Assembly (NCBI RefSeq): GCF_019972295.1
Contig: NZ_BLJA01000001.1
Span: forward strand, 1,467,607 to 1,531,606
Direction of reading: 5' to 3'
DNA: 64,000 bases
Source of the DNA: Geobacter sp. AOG2
GTDB taxonomy: Bacteria; Desulfobacterota; Desulfuromonadia; Geobacterales; Pseudopelobacteraceae
The position numbers were made by a program, and so were the translations under genes. Under the pieces are notes generated by a model, which worked only from the letters and a program-made list of their open reading frames with translations, made no database searches and was not told the DNA's origin. Shown in pieces: positions 1 through 9,012 of the stretch (its first letter is position 1; every line of letters begins with the position of its first letter).

Positions 1-1178
1 ACGGGGCCGGTGTAAAATACTTCCTGTACGACCGGCTGGCTTTGCGGGCGGATGTGCGCCACGTCGTGGCCAATGCCAGCGCGTTTGAGTATACCCTGGG
101 CGTAACCATCCCTTTTGGAGGCGTCAAAGGCTCAACCAAGCCGGTGTCGGCTCCGGTCACTTCCAAACCGTATGCCAAAAAACCGCAGAACAAGGTCAAG
201 GTGGCGCAGGAGTCCCCCTTGAAAAAGCAGACTATAGAAAAGCCTGAGCAGAAAAAAAACGTCTCTCCCCCCGTTCCTACAGAATCGTCCGCACCGCAGC
301 AACAAGCGGTCAAGGCGGCGGGAGAACCGGCTGTCAAGGCCCTGCCGGCACCGGCCATCGTAATCCCCACGGAGGTAACGGATACCACCTTCGACATGCA
401 ACTTGTTTCCATTCCCAGTGCTTGCTATACGATGGGGGTCCCCTCCGATAAGGCCCTGGCGGCCCATGAAGTCTGCCTCACTCCCTTCAGTATCTCTAAG
501 TTCGAGATCACTCGCGAACTGTTCCAGCGGTTTGTCGATAGCAGCAACTACATTACCGACGCGGAGAAAAACGGTGGGTGTTACACCATCAGTGCCGGTA
601 AGGAAAGTCTGAATCCGGCTGCCACCTGGAAAAATCCCGACTTTTATCAGAGCAAAAAAGACCCGGTAGTCTGCGTCTCCTGGAATGACGCCCAAGCCTT
701 TACGGCATGGCTTTCCCACAGCAGCGGGAAAAAATACCGACTTCCCACGGAAGCGGAATGGGAGTTCGCCGCGCGGAGCGGGGGCAAACAGGAGAAGTAT
801 GCCGGCACGAACAATGATGCCGATCTGTATCGCTATACAAACTTCTGCGACAAGAAGTGCATCTATGAATGGAACGACCCGTCCCAAAACGACGGTTATT
901 GGAGCACCGCGCCGGTGGGGAAATACGCCCCCAACGGATTCGGTCTCCACGATATGTCTGGAAACGTAGCTGAATGGACACAGGATTATTTTGCCGATGA
1001 CTACTATGCCGTCAGCCCCAAAATGGACCCGAAAGGCCCAAGTGCCGGAACGGCTCATTCCGTGCGCGGTGGGTCATGGCGCAGCCAAAAGGGCGCGCTT
1101 GCCACCACAAGCAGAGGTTCTGCAGAGACAGGTAGGGCCTACGACAATATCGGCTTCCGGGTTTGTCGGGAACCGTAA
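1..1178 (+). CDS. C-terminal part of an outer-membrane barrel / FGE-sulfatase (SUMF1-type) fusion protein
   Basis: The reading frame is already open at base 3, so the gene begins upstream of the window. About 40 codons with alternating hydrophobic/polar residues and the ending TLGVTIPFGG look like the last strands of an OmpA-type porin barrel. A Lys/Pro/Ala-rich linker follows (about bases 125-370). From about 390 to the stop runs an FGE-sulfatase domain, recognised by RLPTEAEWEFAARSGG, GLHDMSGNVAEW, RGGSW and the final GFRVCREP. Known: this fold occurs in formylglycine-generating enzymes and in many non-catalytic or other enzymatic relatives. Inference: an envelope protein with the FGE domain on the periplasmic or outer face. 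Whether it is catalytic cannot be told. A terminator follows directly. Confidence 0.8.
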   Translation, partial: GAGVKYFLYDRLALRADVRHVVANASAFEYTLGVTIPFGGVKGSTKPVSAPVTSKPYAKKPQNKVKVAQESPLKKQTIEKPEQKKNVSPPVPTESSAPQQQAVKAAGEPAVKALPAPAIVIPTEVTDTTFDMQLVSIPSACYTMGVPSDKALAAHEVCLTPFSISKFEITRELFQRFVDSSNYITDAEKNGGCYTISAGKESLNPAATWKNPDFYQSKKDPVVCVSWNDAQAFTAWLSHSSGKKYRLPTEAEWEFAARSGGKQEKYAGTNNDADLYRYTNFCDKKCIYEWNDPSQNDGYWSTAPVGKYAPNGFGLHDMSGNVAEWTQDYFADDYYAVSPKMDPKGPSAGTAHSVRGGSWRSQKGALATTSRGSAETGRAYDNIGFRVCREP

Positions 1179-1210
1179 CGACACCTGTTTTTATTTGTCT
1201 GATGTACAAA

Positions 1211-1241
1211 GAGGCGCACCGTCTGATGCGCCTCTTTTTTT
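1211..1241 (+). terminator. Rho-independent terminator
   Basis: GAGGCGCA at 1211-1218 pairs perfectly with TGCGCCTC at 1227-1234 and is followed by seven T residues. It lies 33 bases behind the stop of the barrel/FGE gene and separates it from the convergent NRDE gene. Confidence 0.9.
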
Positions 1242-1275
1242 GAGCCTTCAAAGGTTCGCCTGGAAGGCTAAGCCT

Positions 1276-2049
1276 TCATTTGGCGCGTGGCATGGTGATC
1301 TCAACTGTTTGGATAACCCTGCGGTTACGGGCATAGCTGCGTTCAATGAAGCAAATGTCGCCTTCCCGCTCCATGAGGATTACGGTGGAACAGCGGGTGC
1401 CATAACTGTCGCTGCTGATGAACCGGGGTGACAGCATTCGTTCGCGTTCTATTCCAACGCCGGTGTCGGGAAGCAGATGGTCCGGAAAAGGGGCGGGATC
1501 GGAGAGTAATTCCAACAGCGCCTCCGGTGAGACCCGATCATCCCGGAGAAGGCCTTCCAGATAGTCTTTCGAGGTAGTTACCTTGGGCCAGGGGGTGTCA
1601 AGGAGGTGATTGCTGAGGCCGTGAACACCGGGCGTAACACGCACTGGCCCGGTGCTCTCCCTGTTGGAGTAATACCAGAGTTGTTCAGCGTCGGCTACAA
1701 TCAGATTAAAGCCGTCGTAGTCATCCCGTTTCTCGTGCAGTGCCTCCAAGTATGCCTGGGGTGGGACTGCATCTGTCAGGTAGCCGGCGGGCAGGGTGCC
1801 GCGTGAGAAACGGGGCATGTCCATGGCGAGCGCCGGGTTCCGGAAATTGGTGACTGCTGCCAGGCGCCCGCTGGCGGTGATACCTAACCATGTGCCGCCG
1901 CAGAGAAGGTCGCGGCCGGCCAGAACGTGAGGGCAGTCTCCCCAGAATGTCGCGGGAAGTGTGGGCCGGTCATGATACTCGTCGCGGTTTGCCGCCATGA
2001 TGAGGCGGTAGCGGGGATGACAATCCAAACCAAAGACAGCCAGACACAC
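1276..2049 (-). CDS. NRDE family protein (TANGO2 homologue)
   Basis: 257 residues. The N-terminus MCLAVFGLD followed by AANRDEYHDRPT is the signature of the NRDE/TANGO2 family, and the C-terminal stretch CSTVILMEREGDICFIERSY also fits. Residue Cys2 is the conserved N-terminal cysteine. The chosen start is GTG at 2047-2049 with GGAGAA six bases upstream, which puts Cys2 where the family has it. The biochemical role in bacteria is unknown; eukaryotic relatives have been linked to haem trafficking and Golgi organisation. It stands alone, convergent with the upstream gene and divergent from the kinase at 2395. Confidence 0.85.
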   Translation of the reverse strand: MCLAVFGLDCHPRYRLIMAANRDEYHDRPTLPATFWGDCPHVLAGRDLLCGGTWLGITASGRLAAVTNFRNPALAMDMPRFSRGTLPAGYLTDAVPPQAYLEALHEKRDDYDGFNLIVADAEQLWYYSNRESTGPVRVTPGVHGLSNHLLDTPWPKVTTSKDYLEGLLRDDRVSPEALLELLSDPAPFPDHLLPDTGVGIERERMLSPRFISSDSYGTRCSTVILMEREGDICFIERSYARNRRVIQTVEITMPRAK

Positions 2050-2394
2050 GGGAGTTCTCCCAGATGGATCAATAGGTGGCGGAATGATTTTCAGCTTGGC
2101 AGTAGTTTATCAGAGTGATTTGCTCTGGTCCAGTGTCACTGATATGGATAGAGAGGATTATTAATAAATACGGTATGTTGGTGTTGTCCCATTTGATTTG
2201 CAGGTTGCAAAGGAAGTTGTTATGACCTTAACCTTTCAGTGGTTGCTGTTCTTGCTCAGGTTTTCTGCTTTTTTACGTTTTTCCCGTATTCTGGTTCAGT
2301 TTATGGGGAGGACGTCATTGACGTCAGGGCTGAATTCAGGGTAGAACACATCATTTCAATTTACGAGTACCTTCATGCGATAGCGAGGATGGAT

Positions 2395-4896
2395 ATGGAC
2401 GCAATGCCGGAGACAAACCTGCGGGGGGCCACGGTTCGAATCGTGGGGATCTATTTTGTTTTCGGATGTTTGTGGATTTTGTTCTCCGACAGCGCCCTGA
2501 AATCGTTGGCGCACGACCCCGCCCTGATGGCACACATTTCCATATACAAGGGGTTCCTGTTCATCAGCATTACTTCATTGCTACTCTATAAGCTCTTTTA
2601 CCGCTACGTTTTGAAGATTATCGAGGTAAACCGGCAACTTCAGACGAGTGAACTAGAAATTCTGCACCTCTCCTCCTTCCCCGGGTTGAACCCGAATCCA
2701 GTCATGGAAATCGATCGCACCGGACGACTCATCTATGCCAACCCTGCCGCACAAAGCATATTTTCTCTCGTCGGCCAAAGCGCCCTGCAAACCTTTCTTC
2801 CACTGGATAGCGGCAACCTGTTCTCAGCCACGGAGAGCGCCCCAAAGGCACATCTCCACCTGGAGGTTCAACTCAACGGTATTGTTTGGGGGGTGACAGT
2901 CTGTTACTCCCTCGAATTCGATACGGTTCGCCTTTATTATTCCGATATTACCAACCTGAAGTCAGTTGAGAGCACCCTCCAGGAAAGCGAACAACGTTTC
3001 AGGAGTCTTTTCGACAACATGACCGAAGGGGTCGCGCTCCACCGTTTTATCCGGAATGAAGCTGGCGATGTGACGGATTACCGAATTGTGGGGGTCAACC
3101 CGGCCTATCAGAATGTCCTCGGTATATCCGGTGATGCGGTCGTTGGGAAGCCCGCCTCGGAGGTGTACGGAACCAGTCGGCCACCGTATTTGGAAGAGTT
3201 TCTTTCGGTGCGCCGTTCGGGCCGGCCGCTGAGTTTTGAAACATACTTCAAACAGATGGACAAGTATTTTGCTATCTCGATCATATCGTGGGGAGACGAC
3301 GGCTTCGCCACCATCTTCTTCGACGTCTCGGTGCAGAAAAGGGCAGTTGAATCCGGTAAGCGTTCCCTTGTCTTCGTCGAAACCATGCTGGAAAATGCAC
3401 CCGTGGGCATCAACGTATTCGATGGAGAGACCGGGCAGTCTGTTCTGGCGAACCAGACCATCGCCGATATGATCGGAGGGAGTCTCGAAGAAACCCGCGC
3501 CCAGAATTTCAGGGAAATCGAGTCGTGGCAAACGTCCGGACTCATTGATGCCGCCGAATCGGTCCTTCGCGACGGCATAACCAGGCCCATGGAGGTTGAA
3601 ATCTCCACGAGTTTTGGAAAACGGGTGGCTCTTGACAGCTCGTTATCGCGGTTTGATGTGGAGGGCAAACATCACCTTATGATCGTGGCTGTCAACATCA
3701 CCGAGAAAAAACTCATGGAGGAACAACACCGACGCATGGAAGTGCAGATGCTGCATGTGCAAAAGCTGGAAAGCCTGGGTGTGCTTGCCGGGGGGATCGC
3801 CCACGACTTCAATAATATCCTGATGGCAATACTCGGAAACGCCGACTTGGCGATGATGCGGCTTTCACCAGCGTCGCCGGCCTGCGAGAACATTGACCAG
3901 ATTGAAAAAGCCGCTCGTCGGGCCGCCGATCTGGCTCGCCAGATGTTGGCATACTCGGGGAAAGGTCATTTCGTCATTGAGTCTTTGAACGTTAACAACG
4001 TGATCGAAGAGATGACCCATATGTTGGAGGTTTCCATCTCCAAAAAGGCAATGTTGCGCTTCAATCTGGCCCAGAATCTGCCGAACATTGAGGTTGACGC
4101 CACCCAGTTACGCCAAGTCATCATGAACCTGGTCATAAATGCCTCAGAGGCAATCGGTGAGCGAAGCGGTGTGATCGCTATCTCGACGGGTGCCGTCGAT
4201 TGTGACCGGGCTTACCTTTCCGAGATGTGGATCGACGACCGACTGCCGGAAGGGTTGTACATCTATCTGGAGATAGCGGATACCGGCTGCGGCATGGACA
4301 AGGAAACCGTTTCCAAGATATTCGATCCCTTTTTCACCACCAAATTTACCGGACGAGGCCTCGGTATGGCGGCAGTTCTTGGCATCATCCGCGGGCACCG
4401 TGGCGCCATCAAAACCTATAGCGAAAAAAACAAAGGTACCACCTTCAAGATCCTTTTGCCTGCTTCGCCTTCGCCGGAGTCCCGGTCGGCAGTGCTGTCC
4501 CATGATAACGAGTTCCTGAAGGGGAGCGGAACCGTCCTTTTGGTGGACGACGAGGAGACAATCCGTGCGCTGGGCAAGGATATGCTCCAGTTTCTCGGTT
4601 ACCACGTCCTGACAGCGGTGGACGGGCGCGATTCACTTGATATTTTCCGTCGTAGCAAGGACGACATCGTGTGTGTGATCCTGGACCTCACCATGCCCCA
4701 CATGGACGGGGAGCAGACCTTCCGTGAGTTGCGCCGTATAAGGTCTGATGTCAGGGTCTTGATGTCCAGCGGCTACAACGAGCAAGAGGTGACCCAGAAG
4801 TTTCTCGGCAAAGGGTTGGCAGGCTTCATTCAGAAGCCGTACAAGGTCACCGAGCTTGGCCGTAAACTCATGGATGTCTTAACGCCGGGGCAATAG
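2395..4896 (+). CDS. Multi-PAS hybrid sensor histidine kinase with C-terminal receiver
   Basis: Two hydrophobic segments lie near the N-terminus (about residues 12-30 and 50-70). Three PAS-like modules follow (about 90-190, 200-320, 340-455). The HisKA motif GGIAHDFNNIL has its phospho-acceptor His near residue 470. A HATPase domain carries an N box at about 580, DTGCGMD at about 628 and RGLGMAAV. The receiver has DDEE near 715, acceptor Asp in ILDLTMPH near 762 and conserved Lys in IQKPYK near 813. The start at 2395 has GAGG six bases upstream; the frame is open back to 2239 but lacks good start signals there. Inference: membrane-bound hybrid kinase of unknown ligand, with no cognate regulator next to it. 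Confidence 0.9.
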   Translation: MDAMPETNLRGATVRIVGIYFVFGCLWILFSDSALKSLAHDPALMAHISIYKGFLFISITSLLLYKLFYRYVLKIIEVNRQLQTSELEILHLSSFPGLNPNPVMEIDRTGRLIYANPAAQSIFSLVGQSALQTFLPLDSGNLFSATESAPKAHLHLEVQLNGIVWGVTVCYSLEFDTVRLYYSDITNLKSVESTLQESEQRFRSLFDNMTEGVALHRFIRNEAGDVTDYRIVGVNPAYQNVLGISGDAVVGKPASEVYGTSRPPYLEEFLSVRRSGRPLSFETYFKQMDKYFAISIISWGDDGFATIFFDVSVQKRAVESGKRSLVFVETMLENAPVGINVFDGETGQSVLANQTIADMIGGSLEETRAQNFREIESWQTSGLIDAAESVLRDGITRPMEVEISTSFGKRVALDSSLSRFDVEGKHHLMIVAVNITEKKLMEEQHRRMEVQMLHVQKLESLGVLAGGIAHDFNNILMAILGNADLAMMRLSPASPACENIDQIEKAARRAADLARQMLAYSGKGHFVIESLNVNNVIEEMTHMLEVSISKKAMLRFNLAQNLPNIEVDATQLRQVIMNLVINASEAIGERSGVIAISTGAVDCDRAYLSEMWIDDRLPEGLYIYLEIADTGCGMDKETVSKIFDPFFTTKFTGRGLGMAAVLGIIRGHRGAIKTYSEKNKGTTFKILLPASPSPESRSAVLSHDNEFLKGSGTVLLVDDEETIRALGKDMLQFLGYHVLTAVDGRDSLDIFRRSKDDIVCVILDLTMPHMDGEQTFRELRRIRSDVRVLMSSGYNEQEVTQKFLGKGLAGFIQKPYKVTELGRKLMDVLTPGQ

Positions 4897-4904
4897 GATT
4901 AGTA

Positions 4905-4933
4905 TTGACAGATCAGATTACTTGGAAGATAAG
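4905..4933 (+). promoter_or_regulatory. Possible sigma-70 promoter for the cytochrome genes
   Basis: TTGACA at 4905-4910 is a perfect -35. With a 17-base spacer the -10 would be GATAAG at 4928-4933 (4 of 6 matches). It is followed by a leader of about 130 bases that contains a small GGGC/GCCC hairpin (5010-5013 with 5024-5027). The -35 is strong and the -10 weak. Confidence 0.4.
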
Positions 4934-5074
4934 TGTCTATAGTTCTACTGTTTTTAATGTATTGTCCCGTTATGCATGGGAGAATGTCTTCGATAGGAAA
5001 ACGGTATGCGGGCCTGGCGGCAAGCCCGATGGGGTACGGCACCCTGATTGATTACATTGTCTGAGGAGGTAACC

Positions 5075-5869
5075 ATGAGAAGGGCACTCTTCGTGGTAAT
5101 GGTTCTGTTTGTGGGGGCGGGTCTTGCCTGGGCAGGCGGGACGAAAAAAAGAAAACTCCCCCCCTATGAATTTGGAAGCGTGACCATCAACAATTACTCT
5201 CGGCAATCGGGGATGCCCCCGGTTGTTTTCGATCATTGGGTGCATCGAAAGGATTTTACCTGCCGTCTCTGCCACGTCGATATCGGTTTCGGGATGACCG
5301 CTGGCGCAACCAAGGTGCGCGCCGTGGATAACATGAAGGGATACTACTGCGGAACCTGCCACAATGGCAGAATGAATGTAAACAAAACGAAGGTCTTTGA
5401 GGCGTGCTCCAAGGAGTATAGCAGGGAAGACTATAAACGCTGCGTAAAGTGCCATATTCTGGAACAGGATGCGGCCAAGGAAGATGAGTTTTACCGGTTC
5501 GCGGATTCCATGCCGAAGGAACGCTTCGGCAATGGGATAAACTGGGAAAAGGCCGAGGAAGAGGGGTTGATCAAACCTATTGATCAACTGGAAGGGGTTT
5601 CGATCATGAAAGCGAAACTCAAGGTACAGGCGGATTTTTCGCTCAAGGCCAAGGTTGAAGGGATGCCCGATATCGTCTTCTCCCACAGAAAACATACGGT
5701 CTGGAACGGCTGTGAACTGTGTCATCCCGAGATTTTTGTGGGCATCAAAAAGGGGACCTCGAAATACTCAATGGTGGAGCTTTTCGACGGCAAGTATTGC
5801 GGTGTCTGTCACGACAAGGTTGCGTTTCCCCAGACCGACTGCCAGCGCTGCCATACCAAGCCGGTATAA
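5075..5869 (+). CDS. Six-haem c-type cytochrome (two c7-like triheme repeats)
   Basis: 264 residues with a Sec signal peptide (MRRALFVVMVLFVGAGLAWA). Six CXXCH motifs can be read: CRLCH, CGTCH, CVKCH, CELCH, CGVCH and CQRCH. They sit as two groups of three, each ending in a closely spaced pair, which matches the c7-type triheme domain of Geobacter electron-transfer proteins. The start ATG at 5075 has a perfect GAGGAGG at 5063-5069. Inference: periplasmic or outer-surface electron carrier. It is followed by a small exported protein and by a second cytochrome of the same plan, probably in one operon. Confidence 0.92.
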   Translation: MRRALFVVMVLFVGAGLAWAGGTKKRKLPPYEFGSVTINNYSRQSGMPPVVFDHWVHRKDFTCRLCHVDIGFGMTAGATKVRAVDNMKGYYCGTCHNGRMNVNKTKVFEACSKEYSREDYKRCVKCHILEQDAAKEDEFYRFADSMPKERFGNGINWEKAEEEGLIKPIDQLEGVSIMKAKLKVQADFSLKAKVEGMPDIVFSHRKHTVWNGCELCHPEIFVGIKKGTSKYSMVELFDGKYCGVCHDKVAFPQTDCQRCHTKPV

Positions 5870-5896
5870 GAGGCTGATGATGACAACGGAGATACG

Positions 5897-6205
5897 ATGA
5901 TGCGTGCAACAGCTCTGACACGCGTGTTTTTGGCGGTTCTGTTCCTGTCCGTTTGCCTGTCAAAGGCTTATTGTGATGAATTGTGGCGAGCGGAATTCGA
6001 TGATACCTGTGCAAAAACGACGGATGTTATGACGCTTTCCACAGATGAGTTGAGGGCGTTGATCGGAAGATGCGAACGTCTACAGAAGGTTATCGAACAA
6101 CAGGATGAGACCGTTCGGAAAGTTTTCCTGAAAAGGCTCCAGTTGTGCAAGAACCTCTATATATATGTTCTGGAGGCAAAAGATAATGATAAAGCGGGAA
6201 AATAG
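5897..6205 (+). CDS. Small exported protein of unknown function between two cytochromes
   Basis: 102 residues, two adjacent ATG codons at the start. An N-terminal signal peptide (cleavage likely after KAYC or CDEL) is followed by a charged, mostly helical region with three cysteines but no CXXCH. No family is recognised. Spacing of 27 and 29 bases to the flanking six-haem cytochrome genes suggests a shared transcript. Inference: periplasmic partner or assembly factor of these cytochromes. Confidence 0.7.
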   Translation: MMRATALTRVFLAVLFLSVCLSKAYCDELWRAEFDDTCAKTTDVMTLSTDELRALIGRCERLQKVIEQQDETVRKVFLKRLQLCKNLYIYVLEAKDNDKAGK

Positions 6206-6234
6206 GTTTGTAAACACGACTAGTCGAGGTCTGG

Positions 6235-7041
6235 GTGAAAAAAAGAATCGGTGTTAGCCTGCTTCTTGGCGTCATGGCGCTGCTGTCGTGTCTGGGTAGT
6301 GGCCGGGCGACGGATCGAGGCGATTTGGGAAGTGTAATCAAAACCATTCCTCCCAACGGGCCGTTCTGGAAGTACGGTACCGTCATTATGCACCGCCGGA
6401 CCACAAAAGCCGGGATGGCTCCGGTTGTGTTTGCCCACTGGAGCCACCGGGCCCGCTACACCTGCCGCGTCTGCCACCTTGATCTGGGGTTCAGTATGCA
6501 TTCGGGGGATACTGGCATCACAAGGGCGCAATACACCGAGGGAAAATACTGCGGCGCCTGCCATGACGGCGTGATGGCTTTCGGCGTCCAAGACGGGGAG
6601 TGTGACCGATGCCACATGAAGGATACGCAGGCCCTGGAGGCGTATTTCGAAACCTTTGCCGCCACCTTGCCGATGGCCGGCTTTGGAAACGGTATTGATT
6701 GGGCTAAAGCATATAGGAGCGGAAGGATCGCCCCTAAGAATACAATCTCTTCCTCCGCGCCTTCTCTGCAACTTCCGGAAAAGCTGCGCCTGCCGATGAA
6801 GCTTGGCACGGCGGTTCCCCGAAGCGACGTGGCCTTCTCCCATGAGGATCATTTCAGCGAGCTTGACTGTTCCAGTTGCCACCCCGATGTCTTCAACATC
6901 AAAATGAAAGGCACCGTCGATTTTTCCATGGATAAGAATATTTTTGGCAACTACTGCGGTGCCTGTCATATGCAGGTCGCCTTTCCCATGAATGACTGCA
7001 AGCGCTGCCACCCCAAAATGAGCGGATTTTCCGGTTTCTAG
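6235..7041 (+). CDS. Six-haem c-type cytochrome (two c7-like triheme repeats)
   Basis: 268 residues beginning at GTG 6235, with GAGG five bases upstream. Signal peptide MKKRIGVSLLLGVMALLSC is followed shortly by the mature part; the Cys near its end could be a lipobox (LLSC), so a lipoprotein is possible. Six CXXCH motifs: CRVCH, CGACH, CDRCH, CSSCH, CGACH and CKRCH. Spacing and flanking text (VVFAHWSHRARYTCRVCH, GNGIDWAKA) parallel the upstream cytochrome at 5075, so the two are paralogues. Expected role is multihaem electron transfer in the envelope. Confidence 0.92.
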   Translation: MKKRIGVSLLLGVMALLSCLGSGRATDRGDLGSVIKTIPPNGPFWKYGTVIMHRRTTKAGMAPVVFAHWSHRARYTCRVCHLDLGFSMHSGDTGITRAQYTEGKYCGACHDGVMAFGVQDGECDRCHMKDTQALEAYFETFAATLPMAGFGNGIDWAKAYRSGRIAPKNTISSSAPSLQLPEKLRLPMKLGTAVPRSDVAFSHEDHFSELDCSSCHPDVFNIKMKGTVDFSMDKNIFGNYCGACHMQVAFPMNDCKRCHPKMSGFSGF

Positions 7042-7138
7042 CCGGTTTTTCCCCTTTACTGCGCGAACATACCCCGCTCTTTGCGGTGGAGCAATTGATT
7101 GGTTGACACCTCTCCTTTGCCTGGTTTACCCTTCTCTC

Positions 7139-7459
7139 ATGATTGATACCGTTAACAATAACGATCACTGGGACAGTCTTTGCAATCAGTGTGGCCTCTG
7201 CTGCTTTGAAAAACTGGAGGATGAACGGGGTACTATTTTCTACACCCAGACCCCCTGCCGATACCTGGACGTGACAACCCGGCGCTGCAAGATTTTCGAG
7301 CGACGCTTTGAGATTAATCCTAGCTGCATGAAGCTGACGCCGGAATTGGTTGCGACCCTGCATTGGCTTCCCAACGATTGTGGCTACCGCCGTCCGACCG
7401 TTGAACTTCCAGTAGAGCCGCGACGAAACAGGAGGAGATGGGGAAGAGGCCGTAAATGA
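7139..7459 (+). CDS. YkgJ-type zinc/iron-chelating cysteine-cluster protein
   Basis: 106 residues from ATG 7139. The motif CNQCGLCCF near the N-terminus, followed by CRYLD, CKIFERR, SCMKL and DCGYR, is the eight-cysteine pattern of the YkgJ/UPF0260 (YcgN-like) family, thought to bind a metal. The frame is open upstream to a TTG at 7103, but that codon lies inside a TTGACA that looks like a -35 element, so the downstream ATG is preferred. The C-terminal tail is very Arg-rich. Function unknown. Confidence 0.75.
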   Translation: MIDTVNNNDHWDSLCNQCGLCCFEKLEDERGTIFYTQTPCRYLDVTTRRCKIFERRFEINPSCMKLTPELVATLHWLPNDCGYRRPTVELPVEPRRNRRRWGRGRK

Positions 7460-7460
7460 A

Positions 7461-7488
7461 AAAGCCCGCAGTGAGCGGGCTTTTTTTT
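7461..7488. terminator. Bidirectional terminator between convergent genes
   Basis: AAAGCCCGC at 7461-7469 pairs with GCGGGCTTT at 7475-7483. T residues follow on the plus strand, and an A-rich stretch before the stem gives a T-run for the minus strand. It can serve both the YkgJ-type gene and dctA, which end here head-on. Confidence 0.85.
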
Positions 7489-7511
7489 GTTTCAGTGTGG
7501 GCACTTTTCTT

Positions 7512-8834
7512 CTAATCGGCAATCATTTCCGGTTCAGCTTCCGGGAGAGTGAAGCCATGCGACACTTCCGTGCCGGTCAGGTTGTTGTTCAGGACGTGTT
7601 TCATTCGCTCCACATCAAGCTCGTTTTCCCATCGGGATACCACGATCGTCGCCACGCCATTGCCGACGAAGTTGGTCAGGGCGCGGGCTTCTGACATGAA
7701 TCGGTCAATGCCAAGGATCAGGGCCAAACCGGCCAGGGGAATGGTGGGTATGGCTGCGAAGGTGGCGGCAAGGGTGACAAAGCCGCTTCCCGTTACCCCG
7801 GCTGCACCCTTGGAGGTGAGCAAAAGAACTGCAAGGATGGTCAGGGTCTGGGTCCAGGTAAGGGGAGTGTTGGTGGCCTGGGCCACAAACAGTGCCGCCA
7901 TGGTGAGGTAGATTGAGGTGCCGTCCAGATTGAAGGAGTAGCCGGTGGGAACGACGAGGCCGACCACCGATTTCTTGCAGCCCAGGTTTTCAAGTTTTAC
8001 CATCAGCCTGGGGAGGGCCGATTCGGAGGATGATGTGCCCAGGACGATCAGCAGTTCCTCTCGGATGTAGCGAATAAACTTGAAAACGTTGAAGCCGCAG
8101 AGCTTGCCTATGGGGCCGAGGACCAACAGAACGAAGAGTATGCAGGTTAAATAGAAGCTTCCCATCAGCATGCCCAGTTTTGAAAGGGAGCCAACTCCGA
8201 ACTTGCCGATGGTGAAGGCCATGGCGCCAAAGGCCCCGATGGGGGCGAATTTCATGATGATGTTGACGATCCCGAAAAGAGCCTGGGCGATTTGATCGAT
8301 CAGGCGGTAAACCGCCTTCCCCTTTTCGCCGAGGGCAGACAGGGCGAAGCCGAACAGGATGGCAAAGACAAGCACCTGTAGTATGTCGCCTTTGGCAAAG
8401 GCGTCAACCACGCTCGATGGGATGATGTTGAGCAGAAAATCTACCGTGGAATGGGATTTTGCTTGGGTGGTAAAGGCGGCGAGAGCCTTTGTGTCGAGTT
8501 TGGTCACGTCGGCGTTAAAACCTTCGCCTGGCCTGATGACATTCACCACGATCAGCCCGATGGCCAAAGCCAGTGAGGTAATAACCTCAAAGTAGAGCAG
8601 TGCCTTGGCGCCGACGCGTCCAACTTTCTTCATGTCTTCCATGCCTGCAATGCCGGTTACGACCGTACAGAAGATCACTGGTGTGATGATCATCTTGATC
8701 AGTTTAATAAAGCCGTCCCCGAACGGTTTCATGGCAACACCGGTCTCCGGCAAAAAGTTGCCGAGGACGACGCCGATGGCAATCGCTGTAAGCACTTGAA
8801 CGTACAGATGCTGGTAAAACCTCTTCGTTTTCAT
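7512..8834 (-). CDS. dctA: C4-dicarboxylate:cation symporter DctA
   Basis: 440 residues with the full length and motifs of the dicarboxylate/amino acid:cation symporter family: [51 protein letters not shown] and [18 protein letters not shown]. It imports succinate, fumarate and malate into the cytoplasm with cations across the inner membrane. The start at 8834 is preferred because AAAGGGG lies eight bases upstream; an ATG 15 bases earlier overlaps that site. A candidate sigma-54 promoter sits at 8924-8939 with three palindromic sites further upstream, in keeping with the DctB/DctD-type control known in other bacteria. Confidence 0.95.
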   Translation of the reverse strand: MKTKRFYQHLYVQVLTAIAIGVVLGNFLPETGVAMKPFGDGFIKLIKMIITPVIFCTVVTGIAGMEDMKKVGRVGAKALLYFEVITSLALAIGLIVVNVIRPGEGFNADVTKLDTKALAAFTTQAKSHSTVDFLLNIIPSSVVDAFAKGDILQVLVFAILFGFALSALGEKGKAVYRLIDQIAQALFGIVNIIMKFAPIGAFGAMAFTIGKFGVGSLSKLGMLMGSFYLTCILFVLLVLGPIGKLCGFNVFKFIRYIREELLIVLGTSSSESALPRLMVKLENLGCKKSVVGLVVPTGYSFNLDGTSIYLTMAALFVAQATNTPLTWTQTLTILAVLLLTSKGAAGVTGSGFVTLAATFAAIPTIPLAGLALILGIDRFMSEARALTNFVGNGVATIVVSRWENELDVERMKHVLNNNLTGTEVSHGFTLPEAEPEMIAD

Positions 8835-8923
8835 GCACACCCCTTTCATCTGCTGCCTTATTGGATTTGAAGCGAGATCGCCTTGAGCCTGGAAACGTTG
8901 CCAAATAAATATAAAATCATATC

Positions 8924-8939
8924 AGCAAGCTGAATACCA
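8924..8939 (-). promoter_or_regulatory. Candidate sigma-54 promoter of dctA
   Basis: Read on the minus strand: TGGTATT-CAGC-TTGCT. This matches the sigma-54 pattern (TGG near -24, TTGC near -12, exact spacing) with one deviation in the degenerate positions. It lies 90 bases upstream of the dctA start. A palindrome TACCAA-C-TTGGTA (8935-8947) overlaps its upstream edge. Confidence 0.6.
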
Positions 8940-9012
8940 ACTTGGTACCTATATTCAACTAGCCGATATTAAACACTAAACATTGTTTTATGGCCCTGTC
9001 TTACGATTCAAA

